From Blastocystis hominis (taxonomy: Eukaryota; Sar; Bigyra; Opalinata; Blastocystidae), in assembly GCF_000151665.1 (NCBI RefSeq), contig NW_013171815.1, positions 1,191,153 through 1,255,152 of the forward strand: DNA of 64,000 bases, in the 5' to 3' direction. The first letter of the stretch is position 1, and every line of letters begins with the position of its first letter. A program made the translations under genes and the position numbers. The notes below the pieces were generated by a model. That model made no database searches and was not told where the DNA came from. It saw only the letters and a program-made list of their open reading frames with translations. This document shows positions 9,449 through 20,649 of the stretch, one piece after another.

Positions 9449-12264
9449 CTAATGATGGTGTCTTCTATGTCTATGGCTTCCTTCCTCCTTCGGTTTCTCC
9501 TCTGCCTCTTCCTTGGCCTCCTCTCCATCACCATCTCCATTTCTCCGATGTCTGTGCGAGCGATGGCTTCGATGTCTTCCGCTTCCTTCCTTTTCTTTTT
9601 CCTTTTCCTTATCCTTGCTCTTCGCCTTCGCTTCCTCCTCCTCATCTCGGATCACATGGAACTGCGCGGCGGGGGCGTCCTCGGCGGCTTCCTCGCTCTT
9701 CTCGGCGGCTTCTCCGACGACCACGGGGACTCCGACGTCCTCCAGCGTGAGTTCCTGGTTCGGCACCTCCTCGCTCTCCTCCTCCTCCTTCGCGTCCAGA
9801 TAGAACTCGTTCTTCTCGCGCCGATGCGAGCGGTGGCCGCGATGATGTCGATGCTACGCTCAACCCCCCTCGGCAATGCCCACTCGGCCCGGCTCGGCCG
9901 CGCTCTCGTAGCTGAACAGCGGTCCGTCCACGAAGCTGACGGTGCGGAAGCTCTCGATGGGCTTCTCCAGCTCGAAGCTGGCCAGCGGCGTGTCCAGGTC
10001 CAGGCCCTCGGGCTTCTTCACCTTGCGCTGCGCCTTCGCGCTCACCGGCAGCAGCTCCGCGGTCAGGTGGTCCAGCAGCTCGGACAGCTGGTGGATTCCC
10101 TCGCCCTCCATCCGGTCCACCGGCGTCAGCGCGAGCTCCTCGCGGGGCGTGTCCTCCGCCGCGGGCTCCTCGGGCGTCTCGGCGTCGCCGGCGTCGATGG
10201 CGGCGGCGAGGTTGATCTCGGTGTCGCTCTCCGCGGGGACGGGCGTGTCGGCCTTCTCGTTGAGCGAGGACATCGCCTGGCGCGCCGAGTTCATCTGCTC
10301 GATCTCCTGCGCCACGCTGTCGCGCTTCTCGATGGCGATCACTTGGTTGTCGAACGACGCCGTCACGCGCAGCACCTCGATCAGCAGCGTCGCGCGGTAG
10401 CGCACCTCGTCGCTCTCGCTGCCCAGGAACTGCTCCGCGTGGGCGATCACCGACTCGCGCACCTTGCTCGCCTCTACGCCTCACTTCCACGCGGCGGGAC
10501 CACGCTCCGACGCCGAGCCCAGCGAGCAGATGAACCGCAGCGACACTTGCAGCAGCGCCTGCAGGATCCTACCGGTAACGCCGCCCCGCGGGGATACGTC
10601 GCCTGCACGCGGACCGGGAGGTAGATCACCGCGGGGGAGACCAGAGAGGCGAAGACGTTGACGATCTGGTCCTGCTGGAGATAGCCGGAGTACTCGCCGA
10701 CGACCCAGGCGGCGCCGTGGGGTGAAGGAACCGCGGGGATGGTGGAGGAAGGATATGATGAGGACGTCGCGCATGGACTCGCAGACGAGGTCGGGCTGGA
10801 GCAGCAGAGGCAGCACGGAGTTGACCATGTAGAGGCGGATGGCGGGGACGCGGAGCGCGACGTCGACGAGCTGGCCGCTGATGAGCGCGCCCTGCTTGCT
10901 CCCGCGGGTCTGGGCGAGGTCGACGAGGACGCTGACGTACCAGGTGAAGTCCTGGGTGTTGGCGTAGGTGTCGCGCGAGCACATCTCCACGATGCTCTGG
11001 AGGATCTCCTCCTTCATCTCGAACTCCACGCCGGCGCGGAGGCACTTCACGAGGTCCTCGACGAGGTTCTTGAGGTTCTTCGCGTTGGCGATGGCCTTCA
11101 CCAGGCCCAGCGCCTTGGCGCGGATCGTGCTGTCGTTCGCCTTCAGGCACTCCACGTACACGAAGGACTTCCGCGCCACCACGGCGGGCGCGACCTCCAC
11201 GAGCTTGAGCAGTCCGCAGAGGCCGAGGTAGGTGAGATTGGGATCGGCGTCCTGGACGAACTCGAGGAACTTGACCATGAGCAGATCGGTGACCTTGTGG
11301 ATCTCCTTCTCCAGCTTGCTGCCCACCTTGACCGGCATGTGGATCAGGCACTGCGTCACGCCCATCATCGCCTCGTACAGCAGCGATTTCGTCTCCGCGG
11401 TGCGCACTACGTTCACTAACGGGTCCAGCAGCTTCTTCGCGAGCCGCGGCTCCTCGGTCACCAGGTTCATCAGCAGCTTGATCACTTTAATCAGCACCCA
11501 CGTGTTCTCCACGTTCAGCAGCAGCGTGAAGATCGTCGGCGCCAGGTTCTGATAGCGCGACGGGTCCTCGCGCGCCAGCTCGGTGATCACGCTCACCGCG
11601 CTGCTCTGCACCGAGATATCGCTGTCCACCAGCAGATTGACCAGCTTGTCGTAGGACTCCTCCAGAGCGGGAGGGTATTGCTTGAAGATCCGGAACAAAC
11701 ACAAAACCGCCTTGCGGCGAACGAACGCACGCTTGCTGTTGAGCAGAGTGAGAATGTCGGGGAGCAGGTCGTGCGCCAGTTCTTCGGTGACGATCATGCT
11801 GAAGCAGTCCAGGGCCAGACCCACGTCGTACTAAACGATTAATGATTCCGCATGCAACGAACCTTGTTCTTGGACAGGAATGCCTTCTTCAGAGAGTTTG
11901 CGCACAGAATAAACAAGTCAGAATCCGGACGGATGAGCACCGTAGCAGCAAGATATCTAATCTTCAACCCTGAGCGGAATCTTCTACCCAACACGGCGTT
12001 CTTTGTACAGAGGCTGACTCATCACCTCGATCACTTGAAATTCCTAGGAGGTTAGCTTTCCATCTCCAAGTGTCTTACAGCCCAATCGAATGTGTATCCA
12101 ATCAGATTTAGATACAGCAGCTTCTGGAGACTCACGACCTTATCTGTTCTGTCGGTTCCTTTAATTTCTTGTCGGATCTCGGAAAGCACTTCCGATATAT
12201 ACATGGCAGGGTACTTCGAGGTGCGAATTCCTCGAACAACCTCTTGGTATGTTTTTTTCGTCAT
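9449..12264 (-). CDS. AP3D1: AP-3 complex subunit delta
   Basis: This is the large adaptin of the AP-3 coat, for Golgi/endosome to lysosome sorting. Exons are 12079-12264, 11988-12043, 11863-11956, 10757-11830, 10598-10716, 10504-10568, 9884-10473 and 9449-9853 (862 residues, frame intact). The N-terminus (YQEVVRGIRTSK) and the ARM-like adaptin trunk (IKLLMNLVTEEPRLAKKLLDP; FEMKEEILQSIVEMCSRDTY; DFTWYVSVLVDLA) match AP-3 delta rather than alpha or gamma. The C-terminus is acidic and Lys/His-rich (HRHHRGHRSHRR; KDKEKEKEKE), as in AP3D hinges. The intron at 10717-10756 has no GT or AG ends: it runs ATATCCTT...CCAC, and its removal gives RDVLIGAAWVVGEYSGYL, the conserved adaptin sequence. Confidence 0.93.
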
Positions 12265-12402
12265 GATTTAATGCAGATTAATTGTTTAAAGAACAAGAAC
12301 ACCATGGCTTTCACCGCGGGAATCGAGTGCTTTACAAAAAACAACAGAAACAGAACAATCACACTGAATCCAACGAATGCGCTTCACCAGTCCGTTCGTT
12401 AC

Positions 12403-14746
12403 CTACTGCAAGCGCTCATTTTCCATCATCAGCACAAAACAATCACGTCGCAGTGTTTGCACCTTCTCCCTGTCGTCGCTGCTGTACAATCGTTCGATCT
12501 GCCTTTTAGGTTTCCATTTGCGCCTACTTCGGGCAGGGAACGCAGTGTGCCCATGTCGGTGATCGTCTTGTTGAGCGTGAGCATATCGTGGATTCTCTGA
12601 AACCCGTCGACCAGAATATTATTCCGATCTATGGTAAGCGTCTTCAGGGTTCGATGTCCGGAGCAGGCATTGCAGAGCAGGCGGATGTCGTCGTCCACCA
12701 TCCCGCAATCGTCCATGCGCAGTTCTTGAATAGCTAGAACTCACAGCTTACTATCACATCCACATCGCGACGCCTGTAATCCCTCTGCGATTTTCGATGC
12801 AAGCAATCCATGGCAGCCATTCATTGAAAGCACTTCCAATGTCTTCGACTCTGTGAGGAGCGTGCACAAATAGGATGACGCTTTGTGTGAAAATTCCTTT
12901 GGCATTTGACTACATTTTCCGACTTCGGGAAGACTTAAATTGCCGTCGATGTACAATCGGCGCAGCTTGCAGTTCTCGAACTTGATCAGCACATCACAGA
13001 GCATGCTGATACACACATCGTTCATGTTGCAGTTGCGCACAGAAAGTTCCTGCAGCGAGTTTGACTGTGCCACCAGCGAGATCAAGCGCTCCTGGAAGTG
13101 GCCTGCCCTCTCAATCCTGCCTTCTTTCCTACACTCCATCGCCAAATCGTCCAGCACGAGGCTGGTCTGCGTCAGATTCGTGTTGAGCAGCAGCGATCCG
13201 CACAGACCCTCCACCATCACGGGATCGCCTCTCATATCCCTCATGACCAGTTTGTCGATGTGTCCTCCAGCAATAAACGGATTCAGCGAACAGAACACAC
13301 GATCGTACATCATGTGGTTCGAGATATCGATACTCCGCACATGCAGATCTTTCTTCTGAAAGGCTCCCACCAAAATTGGCCACGCCACGTTCGTCCCCGC
13401 GATGTTCAGCGTGTGCAACGCAGGTCTACATTTCAGCTATTCCTCTTCTCACCCTACGGATTGCAGTCGACCAGCCAATTGCTCAGTGCGCTGGATCCGT
13501 CGGGACCCAGTGTGTTGAACGCGATATCTAGTTCCTCCAGCGAGTTCGATAGAGGATTCTCTTGCAGCATATCGAAGAAGTGTACCAAAGCGCTCTGGTT
13601 CAGCGAGCAATGCGCTAGCGAGAGCTTTCGCAGCGCAGGCAAAGCAGGGAGCATTAAATCGAGAAACTCGAAGGAGAGTGGAATATGCCGCAGCACCAGC
13701 GAGCGCAGCGCGCTGTTTTTATTCTCCTCCAGCGCCTCCGGAAGCAAATGCAGCGACTATTCGAAATACAATAACCGCGGATACCTTGGCGGGAATCGAG
13801 ACGTCGTCGATCACGAGAGAGGTCACCGTGGAGTTCGATCGAAGCATGGCGGCGAGAGCCCGCGGGAGACAATCGTCGCTGGCGTGCACGCCGCAGATTT
13901 CCACATGTTCGAACCATCTGCATGGCAGGCTCCAGCCAATCACACGTGTCCCAGCGAAGCAGCTCGATGAGCGCGGCGCTCTGCGCGGCGTCCACGCGAC
14001 GACGCGCGGGTGAGATGATGAGTTGGCGGGAACCGTGCTCAATCCGGTCGGTGAGATCAGTATCGACATCCAAGAGCGGGAATGTTGCGTATTTATTGCA
14101 GAGAAGGGTGAACCTATTTCAGAAGGTGGAGAGGAGAACAAACATGGAATGAACAGCGTCACGATAGGCGGAAGGGTTGGTGAGAGGATCGGGACGGGGA
14201 GATTGAGGAGTGAAGGAGGTGTGGGCGAGGAGGGTGGGTTGCAGGGAAACAATGGCGCGTTGGGAGTCAGGAATGAGAGCACAGAGCTGATTGTAGCGAT
14301 CGAGGAGGGAGGCGATGAGCTGCTCGTTGTGGAGGGCGTGGAAGGTGATGCCCCACCCATCCATTTCAATGGAGATTCGGTCGGAATCGTCCAATGTGAG
14401 ATAACGCATATCGGTGATGAGACCTTCACGGGCTTCCTGGATATGAGAGGTGGAAACAGTGTAAACTCGATAGCCGGACATAAGGCCTGCGCGTAAAGTG
14501 AGGATTCGGAACTGAGTAATGACGATCACTCGTTTTTCTATTTTTTGTTTTCGTCTGTTTGTTAGATGAATTATGTGCCGGTCACTTGTGTTGCTTGTCG
14601 ACATTTGTGGCGTAGACGATCGTCTCCCCCTTCGATTCAACAAGCTTTGACACAGCTTCTATACAAAAAGGGCTGCAGACAATGTACTCAGTTGAGATGC
14701 GAACAATGAATTCATCAGGAATCTGAATATAGCAAGATTGAATCAT
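12403..14746 (-). CDS. CARMIL-like leucine-rich repeat protein (PH-like + LRR)
   Basis: This is a predicted actin-regulatory scaffold of about 711 residues. Exons are 14586-14746, 14144-14554, 13946-14113, 13785-13917, 13458-13756, 12764-13425, 12528-12733 and 12403-12498. The N-terminus has a PH-like segment (RKQKIEKRVIVITQFRILTL). A large LRR array of RI-like repeats follows (LRSLVLRHIPLSFEFLDLML, LRKLSLAHCSLNQSALVHF, LEELDIAFNTLGPDG, LQELSVRNCNMNDVCISML). A segment LKTLTIDRNNILVDGFQRI parallels the end of CARMIL repeats, and the tail is a helix ending MENERLQ. The most N-terminal Met is uncertain. No verprolin or capping-protein motif was seen, so function is inferred from architecture. 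Confidence 0.7.
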
Positions 14747-15031
14747 GACGACCCACCTGATTCTCGTCCAATAGGATGGATTTGTAGGTTTTTGTATACG
14801 AAATAGGTCGAATTTGCACAAGAATAGTGTTGCTAGTACATTGCACACAGATTTGGAACAGGATATCCAACTTTTGGCATCGGGTGGTTTATTGAAGAAG
14901 GAAGGTAGTCTAACCAATTGAGTACTCTGTGACCAACCTATTTACAATTATAAATATTCTAGAAGCCCAGTCCTTGCAACATGCCTTCTTAGTCTCCTAC
15001 AACTTTCCGCCCATAGGAATCTCAATTTTAC

Positions 15032-15039
15032 AACAAACA
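15032..15039 (-). terminator. TGTTTGTT 3'-end element (PRPF3)
   Basis: An exact TGTTTGTT on the minus strand, 35 bases beyond the PRPF3 stop codon. Confidence 0.65.
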
Positions 15040-15074
15040 ACACAAAAAAAAACATCCATCCACTCCAAACCATT

Positions 15075-16980
15075 TTATATTTGTCTCATCTGGGGCACAT
15101 AATGCACCACCGCGTCCCAATGCTGCACCAGCGACTTCGCCTCCATCTCTTTTCTCGCCTCCAAATCGCTGTCACAGTCGATCATCGCGAACTCGGTGAA
15201 ATGTGGCTGCTTCACCACTCCGCTCCACAGCTGCGTGCATCCATTATCTCCCGTTTCTCCCGTTTCTCCCGTTTCTCCATCCACCGTTTCATTCCATCGA
15301 ATTCGGTGCATGAGCAGCTTGGTGTAATGCCGCATGGCCTTCTTGGTCCCCTCCACATACAGCATCACGCACCGCGCCGCGGGCACGATACAGCACTACA
15401 CCTCGCACGTCTCCCTCTCGCCTACCCTCCCCACCAAATGATACTGCGACGCGTTCACGCTCACTTTGAACCGCAGCCGCTTATCCGACAGCCGCTCGAT
15501 GCGGAACAACGCGGCCTCCATCTCCGCGCCCCTCACGCCGATCACCTTCCGCTCCCGCTTCGCCGCGGCTTCCTGCGGCGTCAGCTTCCTTCCATTTCAC
15601 GCATCCTCCGCGCCTACCGCTCCTCGTTCCGACGCTGATGCGCCAGCTCGCGCTGCTCGATCTGCTCCCGCACCTTCCGGTCCGCCTCCGTCGGGTGCAT
15701 CAGCGCCTCCGTTCCCAGCACCTGCTTGAAGTTCCGGTACGTTAACTACTCACAACCGCGGGAATAAACGTACTTTCGGCTCCGGAGCCGGAATGGCACC
15801 GCTGAGAATCAGGTTCCGCTTCGCTTCCTCGCGCTGCGCGCGCTGCAGACGACGCTCTTTCTTCCGCTCCTACCCGTGAAACGCCCGCACCGAATCCACT
15901 TTCTTCGTGTACATCACCACCGGAGCGGTTTCCGCGGGGAGACGGTTGCGTTCAACGGGGACCGGGTGCTCGACCACGCTGTGCGTTAGGGGAAACGGGG
16001 AAACCAAAACTCTTTGGTCAGGCAGAGATCGAAGCGAAGCGACGACCACGCATCCGAACCGCCGAAACTCCCGGTGAAACTCCCGTCCCGGACGGATTCG
16101 CGCAGTTCCGCGGGGAGAAAGTCGGCGTCCCACCATTCCATGGCGGGAACGGGGTTGTGAGGGGGAGGAGGGAGCGATGTCGCGTCCGGGATGGGCGTTT
16201 CGGGGGCTTGGGAGTCCGCGGGGATCTCGGGTTTCAGCGCTTCGGCGAGCGTTTGCTTGCTGACGAGGGCGCGAGCTGTTTTGCTGCGCATCTCCTCGGC
16301 AAGCTTTGTGTAGGTTCCTTGTTTGATGAAGGTCAGAGCATTTTTCCGACGAACGTCGCGGGAAGAGACCTTAATGCGAGGATCCAGTAGTGAACGGTTC
16401 TTTAGCTTGTTTTTGAAACTCGCTTTCGTAGAATTTAATGAAGCGAGGTAACTAAACGTTATTTCAAAGCAAATGGTGCGAACGGGTTAATCTGTGATTT
16501 TGGCTGCTGCTTTCGATTGATCGCCAGCGTGTACTCTGGCTTAATAATTTCTGCCTCGATCACTTCACCAAACTCGTTGAGCTCTCTTCCTTTCTCATCA
16601 AAGCGAAGAGACCGTGTCACTGTCGATGTCGGTTTGACTGATAATAAATACTGACTGGAATCGGTAGTTGCAAAGGAGGAAGGAAGGGGCTTCACGGATT
16701 CTACCTTCTTCGGCTCAGCTGCAGTGCCTCCCTCGAGTCTGCGCTGAGGGCTCTCAGAATTAGATCGAGCTTCTCGCCTGGATCGAGAACGGTCATGCCT
16801 ATGACTCCTGCGCGAACTCTCACTCCGATCTCTTCTACGAGAGTATTCGCGGCTTCTGGAACGACTGTCATCATGATGGCGATGATGATGTCGATCACGG
16901 CTACGATCACGATGTCGATGACGACTTCGGTCGCGACTCTCACTTCGACTCGATAGCTGTCGATGCGAATGAGATCCCAT
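15075..16980 (-). CDS. PRPF3: U4/U6 snRNP protein Prp3
   Basis: This is a structural component of the U4/U6.U5 tri-snRNP. Exons are 16484-16980, 16044-16451, 15900-16011, 15774-15869, 15618-15745, 15426-15588 and 15075-15395 (574 residues, frame intact). The N-terminus is an RS/RD/RH-rich region. It is followed by LRFDEKGRELNEFGEVIE and LLDPRIKVSSRDVRRKNALT, the Prp3 core (EWWDADFLP; EHPVPVERNRLP; IPAPEPK; FKQVLGTEALMHPTEADRKV), then KLTPQEAAAKRERKVIG and the C-terminal DUF1115-type domain (VEGTKKAMRHYTKLLMHRIRW). The RS-rich first exon was joined on homology because exon 2 has no start codon of its own. The last domain carries a GETGETGET repeat. Confidence 0.92.
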
Positions 16981-17064
16981 AAGGTAAATAACAAATAATA
17001 ATGTATAAAACAAAAACAAAGTGGGATGGTATTGACAAATACCAGATGAACAATTTTTCTTTCT

Positions 17065-17472
17065 TTACTTTTCGTTGCGGATGCGACGAGCCAGCTGCAT
17101 ATCTCTCGGCATGATCGTCACACGCTTGGCGTGGATGGCGCACAGGTTGGTATCTTCGAACAGAGAAACCAGGTAAGCCTCAGCAGCCTCCTGAAGAGCC
17201 ATCACAGCAGATCCCTGGAAACGGAGATCGTTCTTGAAGTCCTGAGCCACCTCGCGCACCAGTCTCTGGAAGGGCAGCTTGCGGATCAGAAGCTCAGTGC
17301 TCTTCTGATACTTGCGGATCTCACGCAGAGCCACAGTTCCGGGGCGATAACGATGGGGCTTCTTCACGGCTCCAGCAGCGGGCGAACTCTTACGAGCGGC
17401 CTTGGTAGCCAGTTGCTTACGAGGAACCTTTCCTCCAGTGCTTTTACGAGCAGTTTGCTTAGTACGAGCCAT
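17065..17472 (-). CDS. Histone H3
   Basis: This is core histone H3, 135 residues, intronless. Lys4, 9, 14, 18, 23, 27 and 36 positions are kept ([14 protein letters not shown]...). Differences from canonical H3 include Val after Lys14 (GGKVPRKQL) and [16 protein letters not shown] around Lys27/Lys36. The fold region ([41 protein letters not shown]) is standard. It is transcribed divergently from H4 across a shared 217-base promoter. Confidence 0.98.
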   Translation of the reverse strand: MARTKQTARKSTGGKVPRKQLATKAARKSSPAAGAVKKPHRYRPGTVALREIRKYQKSTELLIRKLPFQRLVREVAQDFKNDLRFQGSAVMALQEAAEAYLVSLFEDTNLCAIHAKRVTIMPRDMQLARRIRNEK

Positions 17473-18001
<529 letters not shown>

Positions 18002-18729
18002 TCTGGTATTTTTGAATGCCATATGTTTTATTTTTATTTGTTGGAGACATAAGAGTGAAATGTATTTGAGATTTATGAAGAAGGTTTTGAAAATTCAAAT
18101 TGCTCCTCTTTGTTCAGCAGTCATTTTCCGATATGTTTCTGAATGGGAGATATTGAGTAGTTCATGCAGTTCGGCTGCACACCAATTGTTAAGGCAATGT
18201 ATATGCATTATTATTCTGAATACCTCAGTGGGGAGAAGAATTCTTAAAGGAGAGATAGTGGCTTATTGGTTAGATATCTATATAGAAATGTAGATTCTGT
18301 TCAAGAGATAAACTCATCGTGGTAAAACAAAATAGAGGAAATGGAAATTCACCAATTACACTATGTTCGGTGAATGGGGTCCAATCAACGAATGAGATTA
18401 CTTTGGAAGTTTATAAGCTGTACCAATAGTTTAGAGTGAAAGCGACAAGGATCACAATCGAACAATTTCAATATTATAAAATAGAGTAGATATATAATAA
18501 CGCGTTTGATGTTGTGTAATATACGAGGATTCGAATGAAGAAATGATGACTAAATCCTGATCTCTGACCAAAGAATGAGAGTCTTGGATTTGATACAAGC
18601 AAACAAAGTAAGCATTGAGTATACAACGGTCACTGAATTGAATCGAATTGAATTGATTACAGTAACAGATGCAATGTGGGAATTACTCCTTGATTTAGTG
18701 GACAAGATCAAATAGAAAAAAAGAGACAT
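18002..18729. other. Intergenic, AT-rich
   Basis: This is the convergent spacer between H4 and MORN/LRR gene A. I see no coding sequence or RNA gene. A sequence close to the 3' element (minus strand TTTGTTTGC) lies near 18600 and may serve gene A. Confidence 0.4.
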
Positions 18730-20234
18730 CTAATATAGAAATACAATGCTCACATAAATACTCGATATTGATTTTGATTGTACATCCATAAATGGGCGAT
18801 TATACCAGTCACCTGGTAGATACACATATTGAAGATTTGGAATATCTAAATGCAATCAATTATCAATTATCTAAAATACTGTCCAGTGTTACCGAATGAG
18901 GCCAAACGAAGTTGCTGCCCTCAGAATTGATGGATGTTAGATTTGGAAGATCTACAAAACAAATCATTTCAAATCATGTCATTCGCACTTTGCATTAGCA
19001 ACGAACTTGATTCTTCATTCTGTCCATAAAGTGCAAATTTACCAAGTTTAATGGACTGTAGTGATGGAAGATCTACATCGATCATTTCATTCGAATTCAT
19101 TCAATACTTTCAATGATTGTTGATGAGGATAATTCAAACGTACAGCCACCTAACATAATAGATTGTAGATTTGGAAGATCTATGAATTCAAACATTCATT
19201 ATCAGTTCAATACCTCGAATCACAAATGAACTACTACGGAAGTTGTACGATTCTTTTCCCATAGTACCAATTTGAATGGATTGTAATTGTGGACAATTCT
19301 TCAATTCAAAGTCTCCAGCAAAATCACTGAAACTATATTCACCAATTTGAATGGATTCCAATGATTCACAATTCAATATGTGGAATGATTTCGATTCATC
19401 TCTTCCACAACGACCATTCTTATTCTGAGTGAATGAGTTCTTGCCAATTCTCAAAGTTTTCAATCGATTCAATCCATCGATTTGGAATGTTTGTACTGAT
19501 CCAAAACAATCATTGCCGATTTCGATTGATTCCAAATTACGCAACCACGAAACATCCCAATCAACCAATACACAATGGTCACTCAGTTTCAATTGTTTCG
19601 TTCCGATATAAATGGGTTTGCTTCCATCTCCGCAATAATCTTTATAAACCTCACTTTCAATTCCATTATACCATTCACATTCTTTCATTAACTTGCCTGA
19701 TAGATCATAGACTTTTCCACTTCCAAATCGCTTATCATCACACCAATATCCTTCATATTCAATACATCCATTATTGTGATAACTCGTTCCATATCCAAAT
19801 CGTTTCCAATTGATTATTATGCCCTTGTACACCAATATTCCATCATCATCATACATTTCACCATATCCAAATGGAATTCCACTTTTCCCTTCTTTTCCTT
19901 TTTCTTTTTCTGTCAATACCAAGCCTTCAAATCGACTTCCATGATCCAAATCCACTATTCCCTCTGTTACGGCTTTTTCATTATATGAAATACGGCCAAT
20001 TTGGTGATTTCCAAATACTTTCAACACTTTCTGATCATTGAGAACAAATCCTTGATTCATGAATACTCCATTATTGAATTGCAATACTACACATTCTCTA
20101 TTACTCAATATGAGTGAAATCAAGCCATCTACCTTCATTTCTTTACCCAATTGAATTTGTACATTTTGAATAATAGAACTATCAATATGATAGTTACTAA
20201 TAGCCGAATTGACAAAATCAGCAATGTTTTGCAT
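18730..20234 (-). CDS. MORN/leucine-rich repeat family protein A
   Basis: This protein of 454 residues has unknown function. Exons are 19214-20234, 19108-19179, 18989-19072, 18880-18951 and 18730-18845. The N-terminal half has MORN-like repeats (GYGEMYDDDGILVYKG, GYGTSYHNNGCIEYEGYW, GSGKVYDLSGKLMKECEW). The C-terminal half has BspA/cysteine-type LRRs with NCESLESIQIGEYSFSDF, ELKNCPQLQSIQIG and, in each small exon, (D/N)LPxLxSIxLG. Each downstream LRR is one exon of 72-84 bases, and all introns are phase 1, so exons can be added or lost without frame change. It is related to genes B and C in this window. Confidence 0.8.
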
Positions 20235-20649
20235 CGAGAAATTAAGTTATAATCGTTTTTTTCTAAAACTAATGCATTATGTAATGGATTTACTATTATC
20301 AATGATTCTATGATATCTATTTCTGCATTATTCTCCCTGTTTCTGAAAATTACTATGACTCTGAGATTTTCTAGTTAGAAAAAACAAAGATAATTATATT
20401 CATAGCCACGATTCCATTTTTCCATATATTATCCCCTCACTCTAATTATTCAATTCTTATTAGCCCAACATTGCAAACAAGACCACCTGGAAATCATATT
20501 ATCTTCATTTCAATATTACTTAGCGTTGTTCTTATTCCCGATCATTTGAGCTGATATCCTTGAGCATGCTTTTCTCCTGTATATACTCTCCTACACTAAA
20601 CATGCCAATGATCTCAACCAAACTGTTTCTCACAAACATACAACAACCC
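20235..20649. other. Intergenic, AT-rich
   Basis: This spacer lies upstream of MORN/LRR gene A and downstream of CLPTM1. The minus strand TGTTTGTG at about 20631-20638 probably marks the CLPTM1 3' end. Nothing else is recognisable. Confidence 0.4.

Noticed and set aside
13757-13784. Introns starting GTATCCG/GTATCCC (also 10569-10597 and 43417-43449) as U12-type
   Set aside because: They match U12 only at GTATCC, lack a TTAAC- or TTCCTTCA-like branch near the 3' end, and have normal AG ends; ordinary introns are more likely.
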